From Drechmeria coniospora (Eukaryota; Ascomycota; Sordariomycetes; Hypocreales; Ophiocordycipitaceae): DNA of 64,000 nucleotides. The notes under the pieces are model-generated. The model saw only the letters and a list, made by a program, of their open reading frames with translations. It made no database searches and was not told where the DNA came from. The DNA is taken from positions 930,001-994,000 of the forward strand of contig NC_054391.1 of assembly GCF_001625195.1 (NCBI RefSeq), in the 5' to 3' direction. A program made the translations under genes and the position numbers. The first letter of the stretch is position 1. Every line of letters starts with the position of its first letter. Below are positions 10,924 through 19,360 of the stretch, in pieces.

Positions 10924-11913
10924 ATGGGCTGGTTGCCCTCCATATTTGGCTCCGAAAAGACTGCCGACCCTCTGGCCAAGCTCGATCCGAAGCTTCGCGA
11001 ATTCCTCGAGAAAGAATCCCCCGTTCAATACGCGCCGAGCGCACAACCTCCCTCGCCTCCATCTCCATCCACCGCGTCACACGCACGGCACCGTGATGAG
11101 CATGCGGTAGAATCGGCGGCGGCGAGGCCTGTGGTTCCTGCCGCCAGCCTCTATCAGGACGGGCGCTACGCGCACCTGTGGAAAAACTACCGCCCTCTGG
11201 CGCAAGTCGAATCGGAGTCGGCAAGCGATCATGACAAATTGATAGGCGTGCTGGAGGGCTTCAAGGGACGAAAGGCCGCCATCGGGCGTGCTTCCCTAGA
11301 AAACTGCGCCATCCAGCAGGAGGAATGGATAAATTGCATGAAGCACGGCAGCTGGGAGGACCAGCTCCAGATGTGCCGACATCAGGTGCGACGGTTTGAG
11401 AGGTGCTACACAATGCAGTCGGTACGTGCCTTGATGCTTCACATGATGCCGTGTCGAGTCGTGCTTCTAACCAGCTCTCAGCGTTTCCTGAGGGCTCTCG
11501 GCTACGGCTCCGTCCTAGGACGACCGGCCGTGGTTGACGAGGATATTCAGATGCATGCCGACTCGCTATATCTAAGAATGATTCAGCACGAGGACGCAGT
11601 CGAGAAGGCAAGGAAAGATGGCACGCCGATTCCGGTCTTCGATCCGGCATTACCACGGACCAACGCCAGCACCATCAAGCCCACAGAAGAGGTCGAGAAG
11701 CAGTGGAAAGAGAAGCTGGACCAGCTGCCTGAGGATGAGCGTGCGGTGGAGGAGGCTGCGTTGAGGGCAGACCTTCAGGTCAGGGCCGACGTGGCAACGA
11801 ATGTGCAGAAGATATGGAACACGCAAAAAGAGGCGAGAGATTCGAGAAAGGCGGAAGGACAAGAGACCTTGGGAGACAGAGTGGCGACACTTTTTGGCAG
11901 GGGAGGAAAGTGA
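10924..11913 (+). CDS. Emi1-like twin CX9C protein (DUF3128 family)
   Basis: Exons 10924-11421 and 11482-11913, 309 aa. The core has C128-x9-C138 and C151-x9-C161, the twin CX9C helical hairpin oxidised by Mia40 in the mitochondrial intermembrane space, in the context NCAIQQEEW..C..CRHQVRRFERC typical of DUF3128. The yeast relative is Emi1, linked to early meiotic induction and respiratory function. Residues 30-75 are low-complexity, and the C-terminus is charged and helical. The 60-bp intron (GTACGT..TTCTAACC..CTCAG) contains no stop and is a multiple of three, so unspliced RNA would still be translatable. I splice it because CYTMQS-RFLRALGYGS reproduces the family sequence. Family call strong; the exact function is not known from sequence. 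Confidence 0.85.
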   Translation: MGWLPSIFGSEKTADPLAKLDPKLREFLEKESPVQYAPSAQPPSPPSPSTASHARHRDEHAVESAAARPVVPAASLYQDGRYAHLWKNYRPLAQVESESASDHDKLIGVLEGFKGRKAAIGRASLENCAIQQEEWINCMKHGSWEDQLQMCRHQVRRFERCYTMQSVRALMLHMMPCRVVLLTSSQRFLRALGYGSVLGRPAVVDEDIQMHADSLYLRMIQHEDAVEKARKDGTPIPVFDPALPRTNASTIKPTEEVEKQWKEKLDQLPEDERAVEEAALRADLQVRADVATNVQKIWNTQKEARDSRKAEGQETLGDRVATLFGRGGK

Positions 11914-12302
11914 CAATTCCCTTGTCTTCAATTCTTGACAATCATATTTCGCAAAACTCCTCTTTCGTCCTGCCTGTTGAGCCCGAGGTCGACTGTTTCC
12001 TACCATTGCATATCACATAGTTGTAACACTACGTCTAGGAATACCCATGGAGTAAACTTGCACTGACACCACGCTGTACAGCATGCATAATCTTTCACAT
12101 TTGATACAATTGGCACGTCCAGATGTTGCCTTTAATCTCTTGGTTAACAACTAACATCATGCTGCAGCGAAGATAAAGGAGACAATGAAACTGCTCGAAT
12201 ACACATGGACGCACAACACCACCCACCACACTACAGGGTCCAGCTCATTAAGGTTTTGATTTTGAAATAAGCGACTCCCTTTCATCAAAGACCCAATAAT
12301 CT
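11914..12302. other. Intergenic, 3' flank of the Emi1-like gene
   Basis: AT-rich, no open frame of interest. It ends immediately upstream of the tRNA gene. Confidence 0.6.
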
Positions 12303-12376
12303 GGTTTCGTGGTCTAGTTGGTCATGATTTCTCGCTAACACCGAGAAGGTCCCCGGTTCGAGCCCGGGCGAAACCA
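12303..12376 (+). tRNA. tRNA-Val(AAC): tRNA-Val, anticodon AAC, no intron
   Basis: The acceptor stem pairs GGTTTCG with CGAAACC, with discriminator A. The anticodon stem TCTCG/CGAGA encloses loop CTAACAC, giving anticodon AAC at the normal positions. The T arm is CCCGG-TTCGAGC-CCGGG. Internal promoters are visible: A box TGGTCTAGTTGG and B box GGTTCGAGCCC. The sequence closely resembles other fungal valine AAC tRNAs. Confidence 0.95.
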
Positions 12377-12383
12377 CGCTTTC

Positions 12384-12389
12384 TTTTTT
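12384..12389 (+). terminator. RNA polymerase III T-run terminator
   Basis: Six consecutive T residues start eight bases after the tRNA 3' end. A longer T9 run follows at about 12404. Confidence 0.8.
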
Positions 12390-13308
12390 GGTTCATCACG
12401 GCTTTTTTTTTGCACTGGTTAAGGTTCCTTTACCAAAGATACGACGAGATTGTGGTGATTGTGCCTTTCAATCTATAACGTTCCTTTCTTTCTCTTTTGT
12501 TTCCTTTTTATTCCCGCGTGCAGTGTGGATTCAAGTTCGAAGCCCGTGTAACACCCTGTCATGTCAATTATTCTTGGAGTATTGCATTGGTGTTTGTTGT
12601 CATTCAGCTCCTGTCGATGGTTTGGCTACCCTACAGTACGACCAAGCTGCCGCTCTGCGTTGTCCCATGTTCAGAGAACGAGGTAAGTTGGTTTCTGGAA
12701 GAAGGGATAATAAATCCATGGGCAGCTCCTGGAACCCCTGGCCATATTGACAACCTCTCACTGTGTGGACATTGCTAACATGCCATGCGAACCGGCTTAT
12801 TGAGTTGCAATAGAGCTATTATTCGTCACATATTTGAACGCCAAAACGACCGCACAGCTGTATCTAGTGACAGTCATCGTTGCTATTCGCCACAAGACGT
12901 GTTGTGCCATCTTGCTCCGAGACGTCCGTTGGCGAATAATAATACACAAATGCGTCATTGCATTTACATGTACAGGGTGAAACGAAACGCCAAAACCACA
13001 GATCCCGTACACATTGGTATGGGGGTGATGGCATCAGAGAGCCCTGGTATCGTAGATATTACTCTAGGAACAGCGCAGTATTGGGAGGCAGATAGAGAAG
13101 CTGCAACCCATCAATTGTCAAATGTCTGACGCATTCCAATCTTGAACACACCGGGGGTTCACGGTGAGTCGCAATGAGGACAACAATGGATGGAGGAGAA
13201 GACGCAGAAATAGGCACGGCGATTATCACTGTGAGCGATACGGCATGCTGCGAGACGAATCGATTCGTCTATCGACTCGACCAAAGCCGAGCAGGTGGCG
13301 CGATCCCG
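12390..13308. other. Intergenic between tRNA-Val and the bud27-like gene
   Basis: No gene or clear repeat recognised. Pyrimidine-rich at 12480-12515. The right part is the 3' flank of the minus-strand gene. Confidence 0.55.
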
Positions 13309-15123
13309 TTACTGGCGGGAAAGTCGTGCTGCCTTGAATCGGCTCATGGGTTCTGGTTCCCTCCCAGTCTCGTCTCGGACCCGGGTGGGAGTCTCGTCTT
13401 CTACCAGGAACCCGCCCTGGCGTTGGATAAACTTATTGCGCATCCGGTGGTACTCATCAGCGACAGCGTTGTGGTCGATGGAATCGCCAAATTCGTCCGG
13501 GGGCGCAACGTCGAAACTCGGCTCCCTTTCGACCAGCTTGTCCGCCAGAGTTGTCCCTTCAGGGCCCGCAGGCACCTCCCGAGCGTCTCGCTCCTGATCG
13601 AGGAAGCGTCGCGGAACATCAAGGGGACCCTTGGGAATGTCTCCACTCGCAGCAGCTTCGGCCTGAGCCTTCTTGAAGCGAGATGGAGGACGACGTGTAG
13701 CAGTCGGCTGCGGGGGACCGACTCGCTCCACAATGTCGCCGAGAGGTTCAACGCGGGGCTCCTCCCTCCGCTCCGAGGAAGCAGCAAGGCCATCATGATC
13801 CGGAGCGATGTCGAGGCTCGGAGAAAACCGAACGCCCTTTTGGCCCTTGCCGTTGCTCTGCTTGTCCTTGATGCTCGACTTGGGGGGCGGAGGCGCGGAT
13901 GCCGAATGCGAGGTGACGTCGCGCTTGACGACTATGCGGCCGATCCCTTCGTCGTCGTCGTCGGAGCCATCGTCGGAGCCATCGTCCCTTTCGTTCTGCT
14001 GGGTAAAACGCGACTTGATGCCGAGCCTCTCTTCCAGCTCGAGCATGCGTTGGCGATAGTCGTCGGTCACGATGCGGCCCGTGGATCGCCCCCACCGGTC
14101 CTCGTCGTCGCTTTCGTATTCATCCTCCTCGAGCTCGCCGTCGCCATAGTCAAAGCCGTCGTCCTCGGCATCATCCTCGGCGTCGCTGCCTTCGAGCTGC
14201 AGCTCGGCAACAACGGCGCCGACTTCGCCGACCGAGTATTTGAGCATCTGCTGTCGCAGGTCGGCATCGTAAGGATCGTCATCTTCCGGTATCACAGGGG
14301 TCTCCCTGCTTATGTCCTCCTGCTCCTTGGCCGTCTTCATGATCTGCTGCACCCGCTGTATCCTCCGCGCGACGTCAGGTGCAGGAGTAGGCGTGGAGAG
14401 GTCCTCCATCGGCGTGTCATCAGAAAAGGCCGCCGTCTTTTTCGCTGCCAGAACAGGTTGGGGGTGGCCATTCTCCGACAAAGTTGCGGGCTTGGCCTCG
14501 GCATCGCTCTTGGACGAGGAGGTTGCTCCCGGAGCATGCCGTTGTTGCTGTTGGCGTTGCTGTTGGCGTTGCTGTTGCTCTGCATCAGAGACGTCTTCGA
14601 TGCCAGCTTTTTCGAGCGCCTTCCTGATCTGTGGGACGGAAGCGCTGGGTTGGTTCAGTCGATAGGACACAACGTTGTCGTCATCATCCAACTCTTCGAC
14701 AATTTCGGTTATAGGCTCGGCACCTTCGTCAATCTCGTCGGCTTGGCCGATGACGGCGGTGTCGTAGTCGTCTTCGGCTACTTCCAACTGCTTCTGCAAG
14801 TTGTTGATATTCCTGGCGACGTAGTCTATCCTCCGCTGCAGCATGTTGAGCAGTTGTTCCTTGGGACGCTGTTCTCGCAGGCCGAAGATGTCGTCGAGTT
14901 CTTTTCCATGGAGCAGCTCGCCTTCAAAGTCGTCATGAATGCGGCGCAACTCGTCCTCTTCGTTTGTGCCGTCCGAGGCAGCGGCGACTTCTTCCTTCAG
15001 TGCTTCATATTCGGCATCCCAGACCTGCCAGTGTTGCAGGGCTTTCCGCAGCTGGTTGACGGTTTCTTCGAGTTGCAGACGGCGTGCCTCTAGGCTTGGA
15101 AGATGATCCGTCGCAGAAGACAT
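13309..15123 (-). CDS. URI/Bud27-like unconventional prefoldin (DUF3835)
   Basis: Single exon, 604 aa. The N-terminus (about 5-130) is a predicted prefoldin-like coiled coil with heptad patterning (LEARRLQLEETVNQLRKAL). This is followed by acidic, disordered sequence with a Gln/Arg run at about 185-200, several DDE-rich blocks, a basic KGVRFSPSLD motif near 435, and the C-terminal MSRFKAARL typical of the fungal DUF3835 region. Bud27/URI binds Rpb5 and prefoldins, and in yeast supports assembly of all three RNA polymerases and TOR-linked translation. The start MSSATDHLPSLEARR is the first Met of the frame. Family assignment is from domain order and end motif; function is by analogy with yeast. 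Confidence 0.8.
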   Translation of the reverse strand: MSSATDHLPSLEARRLQLEETVNQLRKALQHWQVWDAEYEALKEEVAAASDGTNEEDELRRIHDDFEGELLHGKELDDIFGLREQRPKEQLLNMLQRRIDYVARNINNLQKQLEVAEDDYDTAVIGQADEIDEGAEPITEIVEELDDDDNVVSYRLNQPSASVPQIRKALEKAGIEDVSDAEQQQRQQQRQQQQRHAPGATSSSKSDAEAKPATLSENGHPQPVLAAKKTAAFSDDTPMEDLSTPTPAPDVARRIQRVQQIMKTAKEQEDISRETPVIPEDDDPYDADLRQQMLKYSVGEVGAVVAELQLEGSDAEDDAEDDGFDYGDGELEEDEYESDDEDRWGRSTGRIVTDDYRQRMLELEERLGIKSRFTQQNERDDGSDDGSDDDDEGIGRIVVKRDVTSHSASAPPPPKSSIKDKQSNGKGQKGVRFSPSLDIAPDHDGLAASSERREEPRVEPLGDIVERVGPPQPTATRRPPSRFKKAQAEAAASGDIPKGPLDVPRRFLDQERDAREVPAGPEGTTLADKLVEREPSFDVAPPDEFGDSIDHNAVADEYHRMRNKFIQRQGGFLVEDETPTRVRDETGREPEPMSRFKAARLSRQ

Positions 15124-15833
15124 GTTGTCGCCAGGGTCTGCTGGCCGACGACTTGTTGGGGCATTCGATATGTCTTGCAGACGCCGTGCTCGATAAAACT
15201 CGTGAGCGTGTTGGGGTGAGGCACGGCTGTGGAAGAAAATAAAAGATTGCCTGTGGCTGAACAGCGGCTAATATTCATTCCCATACAGTGCATTTAGGGG
15301 ACAATTTGCAGCCGTTAGGGGGCAGCACTGTAATTCTTGGTGCTAATACCCCGCCGTGGCCAGCCTCACCCCTGCTGGAGGGGTTTGAATACAAGGGGCC
15401 GCCAGGCTGACGATGACGTCTCCAGCGCATTGCTTGCCGTCAAGTACAAGTACACCCACTGTAAGTACTGTAAATACACCTACAAGAACAGTGCTTCGCA
15501 TTGTGTATTGCACTGTAATTACAGTACAGACTGCCAGTTATTAGTAGCTGTGCTGCACCGCACCTATGTTGCACCTGGGTTTCCAGGCACGGCACGAATC
15601 CTTGCACAACACCACGCAACGCACTCGACGAACACACCTTCATGCGAACACAAAGGCGATAGTACGAGGTACTGGGTGCCGTGTGCAAGTCACGCCCTGC
15701 CTTGTCGCAGTGATACCGAGGTACCAAGCAGACAAGCAGGCGGCATGAGACTTGTCAGTTACAACACACATCCTCAGCGTGCCATTCAGTCTCACCCACG
15801 GTCCTTGCACTCGTGTCGGAGGTGCCCAGCGTC
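15124..15833. promoter_or_regulatory. Divergent promoter region, bud27-like / GFA gene
   Basis: About 710 bases separate two divergent start codons, so both promoters lie here. Around 15440-15560 there is a short patch of GTAC/GTAAGTAC words like those in the larger islands. No gene seen. Confidence 0.55.
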
Positions 15834-16898
15834 ATGGCCGAGATCAAGACCGAGACGAAGACTCTGGAAGCCAAGTGCCTCTGTGGTTCGGTTCACTTGA
15901 CATTCGACATCCCCGTCGCCCTGCTGCCTCTCCCCGTCTACCTATGCCACTGCAGCCTGTGCCGATACGCGACGGGCTCGCCCTGCGTATTTCACACCCA
16001 GCTTCCCGAGGGGCTGCTGCCCTCGTTCGTGGGCGAGTCCGGTGAGGACAAGATGACGTCGTGGGTGTCGAGAGGAGCCGGCTGCAGCTACGACTTTTGC
16101 TCGACGTGCGGATGCCACATCGCAGGCGTCGGCCTCGACCGGAACCAGTGGACGCCGGCGACGTCCATCTTTTCCGACCACGGCGGTGCGAATTTCATCA
16201 TCGACCGTCACGTCTTCAGCAAGTCGGCCAAGGGCGGCGGCCTCTCCTCCATGCTGACGCACCTCGGCGGTCGCGAGATGCCGTGCTGGAACCCCGCCAG
16301 CGATGACCCGGCCGGCCAGCTGGTCGAGGCACAGGCGGAGATGGGCGACGATGGCGAGAGTCGTCTGCGTGCCGAGTGCAAGTGTGGAGGCGTCTCCTTC
16401 GCCATCAGACGGCCGAACCAAGCGGTCCTGGACGACGACGTCATGTCCAGGTGCGTGTCACCAAAGGCCAAGGAGAAGTGGATGGCCGAGCACGACGTCT
16501 GCGACGACTGCCGGCTGACGAGCGGAACCCACGTCGTCGGCTGGGCCAAGGTACCGCTGGCCCTGTGCGAGCCGGCCATCGACACGGGGCTGCGGGTTGG
16601 GACGTCCAAGACTTTTGCGTCCTCGGAGGGTGTTCTGCGCGCCTTCTGCGGCGTCTGCGGCGCCACCGTCTTCCGCTGCTCCGTCACGCACCGACCGACC
16701 GAGGGACAGGCTGTCGTCGATGTTGCGACGGGCATATTGCGTGCGCCCGAGGGCGTCTTGGCCGAGAATTGGCTGACCTGGAAAAGCCGGCTGGCGTTTG
16801 CGGCGAGCGGGATGGCGTACGATGTCGAGTTTGCCGAGGCGCTGAGCAAGGGAATGGAGGCGTGGGCGGAACAAAGGTACGGCGTGGAGGAGAGCTGA
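15834..16898 (+). CDS. Double GFA-fold (DUF636/CENP-V) zinc protein
   Basis: 354 aa from the ATG at 15834 (MAEIKTETK); an in-frame ATG at 15813 would add seven residues. Two GFA modules are visible. The first has CLCGSV, CHCSLCR and FCSTCGCH. The second has CKCGGV, CDDCR and FCGVCGA. These cysteine sets match the two zinc sites of the glutathione-dependent formaldehyde-activating fold. Bacterial Gfa is proposed to help conjugate formaldehyde to glutathione, but most fungal members are uncharacterised, so substrate and role are open. No signal peptide is evident, so it is probably cytosolic. Single exon. Confidence 0.85.
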   Translation: MAEIKTETKTLEAKCLCGSVHLTFDIPVALLPLPVYLCHCSLCRYATGSPCVFHTQLPEGLLPSFVGESGEDKMTSWVSRGAGCSYDFCSTCGCHIAGVGLDRNQWTPATSIFSDHGGANFIIDRHVFSKSAKGGGLSSMLTHLGGREMPCWNPASDDPAGQLVEAQAEMGDDGESRLRAECKCGGVSFAIRRPNQAVLDDDVMSRCVSPKAKEKWMAEHDVCDDCRLTSGTHVVGWAKVPLALCEPAIDTGLRVGTSKTFASSEGVLRAFCGVCGATVFRCSVTHRPTEGQAVVDVATGILRAPEGVLAENWLTWKSRLAFAASGMAYDVEFAEALSKGMEAWAEQRYGVEES

Positions 16899-17567
16899 AC
16901 GACGAGGTTGGTTGTTTGGTGGAGGTGAGGTTGGATGATTATCGTGCGTGATACCATAAAAAGTCACAAAATTCCACGCTCCCGGTTCGTCCTGCCGATT
17001 GGCTATTTTTATTGAGTTGTATCATCATCATTTCAGCCGATGATGGAAATAATAGGGAGACTGTCGTAGGATCGACGTGTAATAACACTCTAATCGGTAC
17101 GAGATGGGACCATTCATTCCACTGAGGCAGAATCCTAGCGGCACCGATAACGGCACAAACGAACGCTTGTCCCCCACCCGTCACTTTACCTCACCTCACC
17201 TCACCTTGCCTCACCTGGTGAGCACCTCGCCTCACCTCGACTCACCTCGACTCACCTCGACTCACCTTACCTCACCTCGCCTCACCTTACCTCACCTCAC
17301 CTCGCCTCACCGTACCTCACCTTACCTCACCTCACCTCACCTCACCTCACCTCACCTCACCTCACCTCACCACACCTCACCTCTCCTCCTCTCCTCCTCT
17401 CCTCGCCTCGACTCGCGTCCGCTCTCATCTCTGCTAAACCTGTCACATCCGACCCGCATCCTCGCTATTTGCAGCTCGCATCCTCGAGCTCCTCGATGCA
17501 GCATGCGTCGAGGCGAGCCTTTGCCCTCATCGTAAACATCCCTGCAGTGCATCTACAGGTTCGAGCC
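16899..17567. other. Intergenic upstream of FPGS-1
   Basis: Contains the GFA gene 3' flank (AT-rich about 16950-17060), the CTCAC array (listed separately), and a CT-rich stretch reaching the FPGS start, a common feature of fungal core promoters. Confidence 0.6.
17184..17392. repeat. CTCAC pentamer microsatellite
   Basis: About 40 imperfect copies of CTCAC, with variants CTCGA, CTTAC and CTCGC, then CTCCT-rich sequence. It lies about 180 bases upstream of the FPGS-1 ATG on its coding strand. Confidence 0.9.
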
Positions 17568-19279
17568 ATGACCTCCTCAGCGGCACCGCGGACGTATTCG
17601 GTGAGCAGCATCGTCCATCCCTACACTCTCAGCCCCTACGACGATGGTAGGCGCAGCTGACGCCCGAAAGGATGCCATCGACGCCCTCAACTCGCTGCAG
17701 ACGCCCCATGAGGTGATTGAAGCGAGACGCAAGGCTGGCATCAAGCCCGATGCCGGCTCGATGCGAGAGATGCGGGCATATCTGAGCCGCATCGGTTACT
17801 CGGTGCGTCCCATCCTGCCCGTGCCCCCGCTGTCACGACCCGGTCGGTAACCTCCCCAGCCGCTGGATCTGGATCGGCTCAACATGATCCACGTCGCCGG
17901 CACCAAAGGCAAAGGCAGCACATGTGCCTTTGTCGACTCGATCCTCTCGCAGTACCGCCTCTGCAGCGGCAGCGGCAGCGGCAGCATCCGCAGCAAAGCC
18001 TCGCCCCGCAAGACCGGGCTCTTCATCTCGCCCCATCTCGTCGCCGTGCGCGAGCGCATCCGCATCGACTCGATGCCCATCTCCAAGGCACTCTTCGCCA
18101 AGTACTTCTTCCAAGTCTGGGATCGTCTCGGCGACTCGACCGCCGCCCCGGACGGCGCGCCCCTGGGAACGAGGCCGCTCTATGGACGCTACTTGACCTT
18201 GATGAGCTGGCATGTCTTCCTGCAGGAGGGCGTGGATGTGGCCGTCTACGAGACTGGCATCGGCGGAGAGTACGACGCGACAAATTTGGTCGAGATGCCC
18301 CTCGTGTCCGGCATCAGCACCCTCGGCATCGACCACGTCTTCGTCCTCGGGGACACGGTCGAAAAAATCGCCTGGCACAAGGCCGGCATCATGAAGCATG
18401 GCAGCCCGGCCTTTACCGTCACCCAAGACGCGGGCGCCGCGGCCGTCCTGCGCCGACGAGCGGTCGAAAAAGACGTCAAGTTGACCGTGCTCGACGTCGA
18501 CGCGCGACTGGATGGCGTTCGCATCAGGCCCGACGCGCCCTTTCAGAAGAAGAACGCGACGCTCGCCGTTGCCCTGGCCGAAACGGCTCTGCAGAAGCTC
18601 GGCGTGGCGACGACTCAGGGACCGAACCTGCCGCGGGAGTTTGTTGACGGGCTGGAGAAGACGGTGTTCAGGGGTCGGTGCGAGGTCAAGACGGAAGACA
18701 AGGTGACGTGGTACGTTGACGGGGCTCATACGTCTGACAGCCTCAAGATGTCCTCACGCTGGTTCGCCGATGAGACGGCCGACATGTGAGTCAAGATGGA
18801 ACATGCAGATCCTTTCTTTCACCACGCCTGCTCCACGCCGCCTAACACGATGCACAATCAGCCCTGGTCCGAGAGTCCTCATCTTCAACCAGCAGGGCCG
18901 CACCGAAGCCGTCGAATTTCTCGCCTCGATCCATGCCAACGTTGCCCGTTCCCCTGGCCAGTCGCCCTTTGACCACGTCGTCTTCTGCACCAACGTCACC
19001 TACGCCGAGACGGGGTACAAGCGAGACTTTGTCAACAACCAAATCGACCCCAAGGAGATTGGAGAGATGACGGTGCAACGCCGTTTCGCCGATCGGTGGG
19101 CTGCGCTGGATCCCGCGGCCAAGGTCGTCGTCTTGCCGACCATCGAGGACGCGCTGGCGTACGGCAGGCGTCTGGCCGACGGACGGCAAGCGGGAGAAAA
19201 GGTGCAGGCGTACGTGACGGGCAGCCTGCACCTCGTCGGCGGCGCACTAGAGATTCTGGATCAAGCAGACGCATTGTAG
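17568..19279 (+). CDS. Folylpolyglutamate synthase, paralog 1
   Basis: Exons 17568-17600, 17671-17802, 17860-18785, 18862-19279; 502 aa. FPGS adds gamma-linked glutamates to tetrahydrofolates using ATP, keeping folates in cells and favouring methionine and purine synthesis. Visible: P-loop HVAGTKGKGS at 66-75, folate-loop region FISPHLVAVRERIR, ETGIGGEYDATN, LGDTVEKIAWHKAGI, and the C-domain motif VDGAHTSDSL. Intron 3 splits codon GAC-AT/C giving DIPGPRVLIFNQQ, and the end is VTGSLHLVGGALEIL. The N-terminus (MTSSAAPRTYS) has no obvious mitochondrial presequence, so a cytosolic form is likely. Its stop is 81 bases from the stop of paralog 2 on the other strand. Splice sites were set by frame and family match. 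Confidence 0.92.
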
Positions 19280-19360
19280 ATGTAGAAGCAGAGAATACAT
19301 GGCACCACCGTACCGCCGAGGCTGGGGGGGGCGCGAGGAGCGACGAGGGATGAGCCTCGA

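Noticed and set aside
13174..15093. 639-codon plus-strand open frame opposite the bud27-like gene
   Set aside because: Same cause: the minus frame has prefoldin and DUF3835 features, while the plus frame is Leu/Val/Gly-rich without motifs.
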